Shown: positions 43,562-53,086 of the stretch, piece after piece
How the letters are laid out: each line of letters opens with the position of its first letter
How positions within the stretch are numbered: the stretch's first letter is position 1
DNA from: Stratiolaelaps scimitus
Taxonomy: Eukaryota > Arthropoda > Arachnida > Mesostigmata > Laelapidae
NCBI GenBank assembly: GCA_019614645.1
Contig: JABWDB010000030.1
Span: 496,001-560,000, forward strand
Reading direction: 5' to 3'
DNA length: 64,000 nucleotides
The notes under the pieces: generated by a model
What the model was told of the DNA's origin: nothing
Database searches by the model: none
The model's input: the letters and a program-made list of their open reading frames with translations, nothing else
Made by a program: the position numbers and the translations under genes

Positions 43562-45864
43562 CTTTGTGATATGTTTTGAAGGTATATCACCTCGAAGAAC
43601 CTTGTGAAATACTTTGGTGATTGCTCTTTTTATCTTATTTTTTAATACGAGAACTTAAGCGTTGTAATATTTCGCAGTTCCGTCAATAAAGAAATAATTG
43701 AATTGAATTGAAAATTGAATATGTTTGTACAGGTTGATGGACGCCTAATCAGCACCGAGCTTTCTGAAATGGCCAATTTTGTGCACGTTCTGTTCTTGCA
43801 GTATTCTTGTTCACGCCGATTATCAGGAACTAATAGCTTACTCTACTTTTGGCACTTGATTTGCAGAGGCCTCAGAAGTATGGACCGCATCTCTTTGCGT
43901 GCAAGATGGCTGCCACCACTTGTGACGACACGGCATGTTACCTATACAACACATTGATATATACACACACAAGGGACTAAGAAAGGAAGTATACGCAGGT
44001 AAATTGTTCCATGACATTTAAAATGGCCAATAATTGGTTGAACGACCTTTCCGAGTAATCCAATGGCATCATTGGCATCTTTCTCTAGTTCTAGAGAATC
44101 ACCAGCATCATCGTGGTAATGAAATTCAGAATAATCGAACATGAGGAGTGAAAATAATTATTGTTGACGTAAAATGCTTGGCTTTATATTTGCAAAAGAG
44201 ATTCGCTGTTCGAAAAGCAGCTAGACAACCCACAAATGTTTCAGGACCTGATGGGACTAGTTGCTAGTATTTGTCCAGACAGACGGTGACCGATTGCCAG
44301 GTTTTGTCTCTGTCCCCTATTCTTACCCGTGCAGATTTGTCGCTACCCAATACTTCGATGGTCTCTTCGTTGTGCATTCAAGGATTTGTACAGACGTTCT
44401 CAGCCTCGAGGCCGCCCAGACACGTTGATCCGCGCGTTTCTTTCTTCGACTGTACGCAGACGACGAAGGCCCTCACTGTGTGTATGTATAACACAACCTT
44501 TTCTACTCATTTCAACGGCTAAATAATACCTTATAGGACTGCACGGAATAGCTTATAGAAGCTTTCCGTATATGTGATGTGACTAACCCCTTTTGTTGCA
44601 ATTCTCCTTGGGCATGTTCTAGCATATTGGAGGTTCAGATGCATACCATCCAAAGCCAGAAATGGGGAACGATATACATAATTATATGCAGTCAATTGTT
44701 TTTGTGTTTTGACAGATAACAATGGGATAATACATAAACAGCTGTCGATGTCTCATCATGAGATCCGATTAGGTGAAGTCTCTGAACACAATGTATTAAT
44801 GCCGCGCATGGCACCAGAGAACGTCACCGTGATCAGCCCAGCACAGCTGGAATAGGCGAGGACATGATTCAGAGAATCGCTTAGGCCTTCAGGAAACTTG
44901 AAGAAAAAAACTGTTGAAACCTTCACACACGTACATTGTAAAGGCAATGGCAAATGAGCGATCAAAAATCGCGACATAGAAGTCTAAGGCACTCGTGAGA
45001 TGAGACTCTCTAAGAGCTAATCGTTGTAGTGACGAATGAGAAATGATGCATACAAAAGTCCGACAACCCAAGCAATGGAAGCATCAAATAAATTTGCATA
45101 ACATTTCTTTTTCTTTATTTCTCGGTTTTGATAAGTTACTTTTTCACTCTTAATCTCTCAACCTTTCAAATTGAACCTTATCAACACGTTCAATATTTTT
45201 TTTCGTGCCATCAGATGGTATCGAAGATCGACCGTTTTCTAACTCTCATCACGACAAGATAAAGTATCGAGTCAAGACATTTCTATGGCATAATGTTTAG
45301 TTTTAGTAGAGTGCTTAAATTGTAACCTATTTACAATAGTATTTGATCTCCCATAACATTGTTAATGAACACCACCAGCCTTCAGCTTAGGTAAGCAGAT
45401 ACGTAATTTTTGTTCGAACACACATTTGTTTTACTTGGTATTGAATAGATATGGGGTCCAAATAATATGGCGAAATACGCCAATTGTTCAGATCCTATAA
45501 TGGAGCCTTCGCCGAGCACTTGAGATATATGTACATATATCGAGGCTGTGACGGGTCGAAAAAAAAGTTCAATTTATGGTGAACAAGCTATTCCTCAAAC
45601 TTTTGCAAGCAGCAGCATCAATAAACCAAGATTTCGGCTCTAGTCATAGGTCAAGATTATCTATCGGAAAATCAAAGTTAAAAGCATAGCTCTAGTTAAA
45701 AGCCAAGTTAATGGCTTACTTGAGGAACTGGTATACAACTTGAACGATATGATTCAATCTACTAAATCGCCTACAGGCCTGATATTCTGGCTTTCCAACG
45801 GTTTACTACGTTATTAGAAGAGGCGATAAAGGCGTTACAAGAGACTTTGGCTACGAGATGTCAA
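42634..45864. other. no recognisable gene; long TA microsatellite
   Basis: TA repeats at 43527-43559. A 117-codon minus frame (43590-43237) begins inside that repeat and ends VGYTDSDY, which recalls a copia RNase H motif but has no other support. Elsewhere stop-dense. Confidence 0.45.
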
Positions 45865-45866
45865 TA

Positions 45867-45891
45867 TTAGGCTGTCCGGTTCAAACTGTCC
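45867..45891 (+). repeat. left terminal inverted repeat of mariner copy 1
   Basis: Begins TTAGGCTGTCCGGTTC and ends ACTGTCC; reverse complement of 47131-47155 except one C/G difference at the sixth base. Confidence 0.93.
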
Positions 45892-46011
45892 AGTCATTCG
45901 AATGGCGCACAATCCGAACTACGCGATACAATGCGTTCATTCTTGGAGTGGGTACGCGGCGTAAACGTGGCTTCCTTTCGAACACTCAGTGGTTTCGATA
46001 CGATCAGGAAA

Positions 46012-47094
46012 ATGGACACTGCAGCAGAAAGTTCAAATTCCCCCAAAAATCAACGGGAAAACATCAAGTTTTTGTTTCTCCAAGGACACCCTCCACCTGA
46101 AATCCATCGACAATTAGTGAAGGCGTACGGTAGATCTGCCTTATGCCTGCGAACGGTGCGACGTTGGTGCGAGCGATTTAACAGTGGAAATTTGGACACT
46201 GATGACCACCGAGGCGGGGACCACAAATCAGGTGCAACGAGGGACGAACGGATTGACAGAATCAAGGCAGCTTTTGAGCAAACTAGAGCTTGGTCCATGA
46301 GGTCTTTGTCGGCTGAAACTGGGATTCCTGGGGTGACATGTCATGAAATTGCCACCAATGTACTGAAGATGAAGAAAATCAATGCAAAATGGGTTCCCCA
46401 TATACTGAGTGCTGAGCAGATGAAAATGCGTGTGGAGTGTTCGACATCTAATTTGAAGACTTATACGCAACAAACCAGTCGCTTAGAGCACACCGTGTCG
46501 ATAGACGAGACATGGGTTAGCCTGCATAGACCCCCTGAGAAGGACCAACCAAAACAGTGGCTCCGACAAGGTGAAGTGGCAGCGTCTGTGGCAGTGCCAG
46601 ATAGATTCGGACGAAAGGTGTTGATGATGCTCGCTCTGGATATCAAAGGTGTTTGCTATTACGAAATATTAGCGGCAAACGAAAAACTCAATGCTCCTCG
46701 ATATCTCGGCTTCTTGAAAGGATTGATGAACAAATGGCGTGGGGATCGACAGCACCGAGTGTGGTTACTCGACGACAATGCAAGACCTCACCGCACTGCT
46801 GAAATTACGGCCTGGATGGAGGGGAACAATATTGAGCGATGGCATCAACCCCCATATTCTCCTGATTTAAGCCCATGTGATTATGGTTGTTTCCATGCAT
46901 TAAAAAGGGCAATAGGTGAGGTTCCATATGCAAAAGTCGAGTTACTCAAAGAAGCAATAAATAACGAAATTATATATGGAAATGCAAATGGTAAATATTT
47001 GGCTATTTCAAAACTCCTGGAATCGGTGTGTTCCCCCAGCAATGGGGAAAGCTGGAGAGTACCTCTAACTCATGCCAAAATATCTTTGTCTTAA
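46012..47094 (+). CDS. mariner transposase, D34D type
   Basis: 360 codons from the ATG at 46012, matching the usual mariner length of about 340-360; the frame stays open upstream to 45931, which would add 27 unlikely residues. From 46012: helix-turn-helix region with LCLRTVRRWCERFNSGN around residues 44-60, the linker WVPHIL at 127-132, first catalytic D165 in SIDETWVSLH, second D255 in LLDDNARPH, third D290 in SPDLSPCDYG, with exactly 34 residues between the last two. All three metal-binding residues are present. It would cut and paste DNA ending in the 25-bp repeats at TA sites. No intron or stop is seen, so it may still be functional; expression is not shown. Confidence 0.93.
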   Translation: MDTAAESSNSPKNQRENIKFLFLQGHPPPEIHRQLVKAYGRSALCLRTVRRWCERFNSGNLDTDDHRGGDHKSGATRDERIDRIKAAFEQTRAWSMRSLSAETGIPGVTCHEIATNVLKMKKINAKWVPHILSAEQMKMRVECSTSNLKTYTQQTSRLEHTVSIDETWVSLHRPPEKDQPKQWLRQGEVAASVAVPDRFGRKVLMMLALDIKGVCYYEILAANEKLNAPRYLGFLKGLMNKWRGDRQHRVWLLDDNARPHRTAEITAWMEGNNIERWHQPPYSPDLSPCDYGCFHALKRAIGEVPYAKVELLKEAINNEIIYGNANGKYLAISKLLESVCSPSNGESWRVPLTHAKISLS

Positions 47095-47130
47095 CTAATT
47101 TAGTTCAAAAGTTATTGGCATTTATCGAGA

Positions 47131-47155
47131 GGACAGTTTGAACCGGACACCCTAA
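47131..47155 (-). repeat. right terminal inverted repeat of mariner copy 1
   Basis: Pairs with 45867-45891; TA target copy follows. Confidence 0.93.
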
Positions 47156-47240
47156 TAGTTACACAGCATCATATACTCATATATATTCAGTTCCGTTGCA
47201 ACGAAGATTTGATGACTGCACTAGGCTAAAAATAGTAAAT

Positions 47241-47415
47241 TTTCCGGGGTGACGCCCAGCCAACATTTAACGTCCACGGTACTCCTTTCGGCATTCCTTC
47301 ATAAAACAGACCCCTTTAAATGCAAATGTGCAACGGTGGGGATCGAACCCGTGCACCTACGTGTCTCCTTCGATAGCAAGGTGCGCATGAGTATAGCACG
47401 CCACCGAGCTCGACA
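47241..47415 (-). mobile_element. tRNA-derived SINE, family S, fullest copy
   Basis: On the minus strand it begins near GAGCTCGGTGGCG (A-box-like, compare TAGCTCAGTGG) and has GGGTTCGATCCCC, a perfect B box, about 60 bases later, followed by CACCGTTGCAC and an unrelated body ending near CCCCGGAAAATTT. Both control boxes of a polymerase III internal promoter are therefore present at tRNA-like spacing. The anticodon arm does not fold cleanly by eye, so this is a SINE head, not a tRNA gene. Copies: 1772-1884 (head) and 58943-59080 (body). Confidence 0.75.
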
Positions 47416-47506
47416 CTGTTGTAGTTTTTTTTTAATGTTTTGGGGCAAAATACATTATGCAAACCAGACTTCGCGACTAAGGTATTTGTCTGGTACTGTG
47501 GGACTC

Positions 47507-47803
47507 TCATCCATTAGAACCCTGGACCTCTTTCACTTGGGCCTTGATCCGGAACTGGTTTTGTATTACTTCAGACCATAACTTGCAGGGTCGGCAGCTC
47601 ATGGATTGGAGTCTATACACGCCCGGGTCCATATACTCACTCGCGCAGGGCGGCTCGGCAAAGAGCCCCGCTCGCAAAGGCTCGGAGGGGCAGCTGCGTC
47701 GTTGTCTTGCCCGCTCTTCGATCTCCTTCACTCGCATTCCCTCTTCAACATAGAAGATGGCGTAAATTCCGGTTATGACTCTCAATGAGTTACATTCCAC
47801 CAT
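47507..47803 (-). other. unidentified 98-codon open frame
   Basis: The most GC-rich patch near the intact mariner. The frame has an acidic and basic stretch (VKEIEERARQRRSCPSEPLR) and several cysteines in MSCRPCKLW. Not recognised; a retroelement or exon remnant are equal guesses. Confidence 0.25.
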
Positions 47804-50800
47804 CTAGAAATTCATATTATTTATAATGCGTTAGAAGCTATAGGTATTGTGCAACAACCGAAGAATAGATCACAGCAAATAGCCGCTCTACCGTCTTTCG
47901 TTGAGGTCGGTCTGTCGTGTGTACATCTAAGCCCTAGTGTCTTGAGATCGACGATTGCCATGCAATTCGATTTGAATAACGTGTACTTTCTCAGAGAACT
48001 GGCCCCGAGTTTCGCTTTCTGAATCTTGTGTCGTCTCTAAATGTTGACGCCATACTGACGCCATACTACCAATTTTGTCGAGTGGGGATTAAATACTACT
48101 TGTTCGTTTAATACTTTGCTCGTATATGGAGTGCTTTCAGGTGTGCCAGCCCGTTGTCCAGTGCAACTGGCCTTATTTTGGATAGCGCGTGAGGCCTTGT
48201 CTTGGAGTAGATCATCGTTGTTCCTCTTCGTTGGTTACTACTACAGTCTTCATGGGCACCAGTGGAATGTTCTGTTAAATGAGTTCAGGGGACGTTAAAT
48301 GTTGGCTGTGAGTTAGCCCGGATAATTTACGTTACCTTGGGGGTATTTATTTGCCATTGGTCTCAAATTGATGACAATATTCAGCCGTCGTTTCTACTTA
48401 TCCTAACTACTATTATGCTCAGGACGAGGTCAGAATTCCCACGGCGTGCGGCGTCTTTCTGTCATTTGTCCACCATCTTCTCTCTCCAATCAACTCGTTT
48501 GAGGCATAAATTCTTCATATTATTCATATTTATCGTTACACTTATGTGGCTGAATTACTATTAAATTATTGGTGCTCCTGCGTGCATATGACTAATTGGC
48601 GTGCGACGATATTGATTTGTTATAGGTGACTTAAGAGTGTGTAATCGGACAATTGTTCTTGAAACACTCTGTCACAGCTTACAATTATTGTTCAAGCTTT
48701 CTCAGAGGCCAGTTAGCTAGCACAAATAAATAACAAATATGTAAATTCAAGTAATCAGTAAATAACGGTGGAAAGTAAACCTATGTTTGAATTTACAATA
48801 ATCTGTTGCACCGCTTGTGTGGCACATCTGTGTCCACACAGCTTCATTCACCATCTTAGACGGATGCATACACCTGAGTATGAATGGGTAACACATTAAT
48901 TATTGTTATCCTCATTTTCCCTCTCTTAGGATATATGTCGTTTGGCATTAGTTTAGTAATTATTCTCCTTATTTATATCAAATTTAGAGATCTCCTAGAG
49001 CCTGATATTTAGCCATAGTTATCTTAACGCTGTTGTAATTAGGTCATCATCTTTCTGCTCGTGCATTGCTATTATTATGTTTCGACATTTAGTCGTTAGC
49101 TTAATTTTTTCTGTTACCATTATTATTCTGCACTTTGGTACATTTCCTATTACTTCATGCATTTGTTAAATTAAAACCCTAACCCCCCAATATATATAGT
49201 AACGAACCAAGTGGTTCTCGTCACTCGAGATGTGTGGATAGAAACTGCATATTATATGGCTCACTTTTAACAATTGCACATTCAAGCTCAAATACTTTTT
49301 AATTCTTTCTCACATACAGATAGCGGGAGAGGCACAATAGAGAAATGTCAAAAACGGACAGTTGTCTCGACTCTCTCTCTCTCTCCCTTGGTTGTCTTCA
49401 TTCTCGTAACCAGTACCACCACCAGAAAGATGCAACACATAGAGAGAATTGCACCTACACTGTTGTACAGTATCACCGATCCAAGCCTCGCCATCAACCC
49501 AGTGCTTGTCCCTTTTCTAGCATTTTTTTGTAGAACTCCTCTGCTTAGAAAGCTCTTTGGGAAACCATCCAATCGAAATTTTGTTACGTTATTTACTCTC
49601 TCTCTCTCTCTCTCTCTCTTTGTGTTCTGCGCCTTCGTATTCCGTTAAAGCGTAGTCGTAACTTCATTATCTCGCTCCCAATTCAAGTTTAGTTGTAGTG
49701 TCAACGTAGTTGTCTAGTTAGAAACGCTGTTGAGAGTCAGGGACAGTGTTGAACATGCCGAACGATCTGTAGGAACCTCTCTTCGCTCCTCTTGACTTCC
49801 ATTCTAATTTATATGTTGTTAGGGTTCATTAACAAATTATCTCGCAACAGCTGTTTCGCTACTCCTCTCATTTGGTCCTCGGAGGCTGTATTTTATTAGC
49901 TCAGGCTTGGCACCATGTTCACTTATAATATGATGCTAGCCTGTAAGATGTAACCTCACAACGACTTAGATAACTTTTAATACAGAAAGCACTCGAGAGA
50001 AGTGTTGGACTGCCGTGTCGGCGGAAAATTGAGGACTTGGCGTCCTACTGACCCCAGGTGGGCAGTGAACGACCGTAAGGACCGAGTGGAAAACTCGGTT
50101 TTCTTGTGCTAAGAGTAGAAGAAGTATATAGGGGAATTGGGATCGAAGAAGCGAGTAAGGAGACACGAGCACCTGACCCCGTTTGTCGGCTGCCTCATAG
50201 GCGGCTTCTCTTCTGTCTTTGTTGTCTTCTTGGGTGTCTCGCCGTTGCCTGCTGCCGATCAGGAGGCAACCGACGTGTGTGAGACCGCGGGGGCATGGGG
50301 GAAAGCCATCTGTTTGCGGTAACGGGAGCAGGGCCAATGACGCGCGAAGGGAAGCCATCTTAAACAAACCGCCTTCCCGTTGCTCCCCATTACCCCAAAA
50401 CCCCTCGTTTCCTTTCAGACCAAGACTTGGCCTCAGATTATCGTGAGGAACCCACGACCGTGAAGCTTTTCGGTTCCTGCAACGCTTGCTGTCGTTTTGC
50501 TACTGCTGTAAACCGCAAATCACTGAAAGCAACGGGGAAACGACCAACGATAATCACGGCGAATGGCCACTGGATCTGTCGTTACCGTAGTAACCAGCTG
50601 CATTTCATTCGTTGAAGTATCTACCACAGAGACCGATAGGTGTTTCACACCTTGTGGAAATAGGCTTTCATTGCATGCACGTACCAGTTGCGGGAGTGCC
50701 GTACTGAACCAATTCGAATAGTGAAGGTAACTGCTCCACTTCATTCTGTTTCCAATAAGAACATACAAACAAGAAAGTGTGATGAAAACAAGAGGATGAT

Positions 50801-51982
50801 ATAAAATCAGAGTATGTATTGGTAGATCTAAGAGAACAACATCGTTTTCGAAAGTACAACTATAATAACAAAAGAATAAGGGAATAGATTAAATATTATG
50901 GAGGTAACAATGAGATCCCGAGTATGGGGCACGCATGAGACTTAGTAAGTCATTTAAATGCTTTGAGCTCATTGCGCACTCGTATTCGAGAAGTAGCACA
51001 GCTATATTATTATACATAGTGGCAAGAACATTCTAATGTTTGAAGCAGAATAGTACAATTTCTCAAATTGCCACGGGTTTCGAGTTCCTGTATGCTGATA
51101 TTTCATTCACAGATTGTTAGTCTTATTCCATTGTCATGCAGGCTGTGTTGTTTGTAAGCGCGAGAGTTGATACTCATTGACACGTGACTTACGGTTCATT
51201 GTCCCTACCACACGTGTTCTCGTTAATATTGAGCTTGTCACTGCTACCATGCCGATTGTGTTGTTGCATGCTTGAAAGTCTACACCCTTCGCGTAGGATT
51301 AATGTTTGCTGCCACAACCGTGCCTCATAGGATGAGATACCAAGGAAAAATCATTTTAGCCTTCAGCAAGGGTTGAGACCATCCAGCAACAGGCTGACTA
51401 AGATACAATACGACCTACCGGCTAAGCCACCCCATTGGTCCGTTTGCCGGTATTGAGGTTATCCTATCGCGCGTATCCAGATGGTCCATTGCAGTTATTC
51501 TGGTATAGTTGATCCGAGACCTCCTAGTTATAATGCTCTCTGAGGCACTGGCGGTAGCTAGGCATTGTACCTCTACCAAAGCTTTGAGTTCAATTAATGG
51601 AATGGTTTATCCCGTAGTATTTATTTTGCGGTCTCGTTCAAGCTTTCCACTGAGGGTTCCCTACAATCGCAGTTTGGCCCTTTACGAGGTTGGAAGGTTT
51701 ACCTCCAGCTATCGTGGTATCCTCCCGCATATGTTTCGTCAGTCCATTATAGCTGTCCTGCTATACTAATACAGTTGATCGCGTGCTTCTTCACAGCAGT
51801 TACGCCATCTCGGAGACGGATTTTTTTCTAAATTAACTACTTTCATTCACAATTGAAGATCATACCTGTCGACTTTGACACTCACACAGTTTTAAGCACA
51901 GATCAGGCATATCAATTAACACACTCATACAAACACAGTTAGTATGTTCGCTCTCACATTTCATTAATCCTCTCAGAGCACA
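47804..51982. other. no recognisable gene; CT repeats
   Basis: CT runs at about 49370-49387 and 49596-49619 cause long but low-complexity frames. A GC-richer stretch at about 49966-50450 has a 133-codon minus frame with a leucine run and no motif. Otherwise AT-rich. Confidence 0.45.
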
Positions 51983-51987
51983 CTTCC
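51983..51987. repeat. target-site duplication of the BEL/Pao element, left
   Basis: CTTCC directly before the left LTR and again directly after the right LTR (57766-57770). BEL/Pao elements usually duplicate 4-6 bases. Confidence 0.85.
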
Positions 51988-52490
51988 TATAGTAAACCAA
52001 CCTGCTTGTCAAGTAACTCTAAGTGAATACACTGTCGGTTTTGCCAACTACTCGTCGACGATTTGGAGAACTAACAGGACAGGCGGCTTAACGGACAAAT
52101 TCAAGAGGAGAAACCCCGCAGGGCGGTCTTGAAAGGGAGACCTGATCTCTTGAAGTGTTGTGTTCTCCTGATATCCTTTCTATTTTAACAAAGAGGAACT
52201 TGCCTGCTAATAGGGGGCGCCACCTTTAACCACCACCAGCTCCTTTAATAAACCAATAAAACCTTTACCTTTACCTGTCCTGAAGTTCACTTATTTATTT
52301 GAATCATAAACGATATAATATAATTTAATGTCCATCAACAAATAACAATAATCGATATATATGTATGTATATGAAGAGGGCCAATATATACTTAATTCAC
52401 ATAATTCGCATTATAAAAACAATACATATAATGGCGGCAAATTCAAAATATAAACAAACTTCATATCTTCGGCGAACTCCGTTCGTCACA
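51988..52490 (-). repeat. left (3') LTR of the BEL/Pao element
   Basis: 503 bp including a SINE K fragment at 52225-52275. It starts TATAGTAAACC and ends GTTCGTCACA on the plus strand, i.e. the minus-strand LTR starts TGTGACGAAC. Confidence 0.92.
52225..52275 (+). mobile_element. SINE family K fragment in the left BEL LTR
   Basis: CAGCTCCTTTAATAAACCAA...TTTACCTTTACC is the reverse of the other K copies. The right LTR reads GCGCCACCTGTCC without it, giving the empty site. Confidence 0.8.
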
Positions 52491-52500
52491 TTCCCCCGCA
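52491..52500 (-). other. purine tract of the BEL/Pao element
   Basis: Minus strand GCGGGGGAA directly precedes the LTR start TGTGACG. Confidence 0.6.
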
Positions 52501-52639
52501 AACGCGGGTCCGCGTTTATGAAATAATGAGTAATAAGAGTTGAAGTGGTGAGAGAGGGACTGCAAATAATTGTTCAACGAAAAAGATAGGTCACCTATGC
52601 TCGCCTCAAAAAGTGTATAATGAGATGCGTGTGTTGTGT

Positions 52640-53086
52640 CTATAGTTCTAGACGATACTGTAGGTGGATAGGTCTGTTGTAACGTTGCCCTGTAGGTAGC
52701 TGAATAACACAGGATCTCTGCCTGAGATCCGTTCTCTCCCCGCCGTGAGTCGAAACGACGCGCACCAGAGGCCAGTAGGCTCGCCATGGGGCAGGGTCGT
52801 GTAAGATGCAAATGTCTCCTGGTTGAAGTGGCCTACTTGCAGCCGGATTCCGTATATGTGCTGACCGCAGATACTCTAAGTATTCTTTCTTGAAACGTCT
52901 CCAGAAAGAATCTAATAATGACTGCTGAAGTTGCCAACGTTTAGAGAATATAATTGCAGAGCTATCGGGAAAACTGAATGGTTTTTTTGAAAATTGTGGA
53001 AGAACAGAGGTGGCTCGGTAGCCGTAAAGAAGATCGGCCGGGCAGAGCGCACGTACTTCCGATGCGACTGTTGTACGTACTTCCAA
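52640..53086 (-). pseudogene. BEL/Pao integrase C-terminal region, out of frame with pol
   Basis: Minus frame beginning at the tandem duplication, with ALCPADLLYG, then WQLQQSLLDSFWRRFKKEYL and RPLQPGDICILHDPAP, and AYWPLVRV. This follows the pattern of the BEL/Pao integrase C-terminal domain (W..L..FW.RW..EYL...GD.V...W.L.RV; Pfam calls it DUF5641). It is displaced by one frame from the catalytic core upstream and so would not be translated with it. Confidence 0.85.

Larger units (their letters stand above)
45867..47155 (+). mobile_element. mariner-family DNA transposon, copy 1 (structurally complete)
   Basis: 1,289 bp, bounded by 25-bp inverted repeats with one mismatch and by TA at 45865-45866 and 47156-47157. 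It carries one uninterrupted transposase frame and no nested insertion. Length, repeat length, TTAGG-type ends and TA target are those of mariners. It is the best-preserved DNA transposon in the window. Confidence 0.93.

Noticed and set aside
43237..43590. Minus frame ending VGYTDSDY, resembling copia RNase H
   Set aside because: Only eight residues fit, the rest has no copia motif, and the frame starts inside a TA microsatellite.
47325..47415. Functional tRNA gene on the minus strand
   Set aside because: Both promoter boxes are present, but the anticodon arm and acceptor pairing do not form by eye and the unit is joined to a repeated body, so it is a SINE head.
49274..49648. 124-codon plus frame
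   Set aside because: Its length depends on CT repeats coding serine/leucine runs; there is no other motif.
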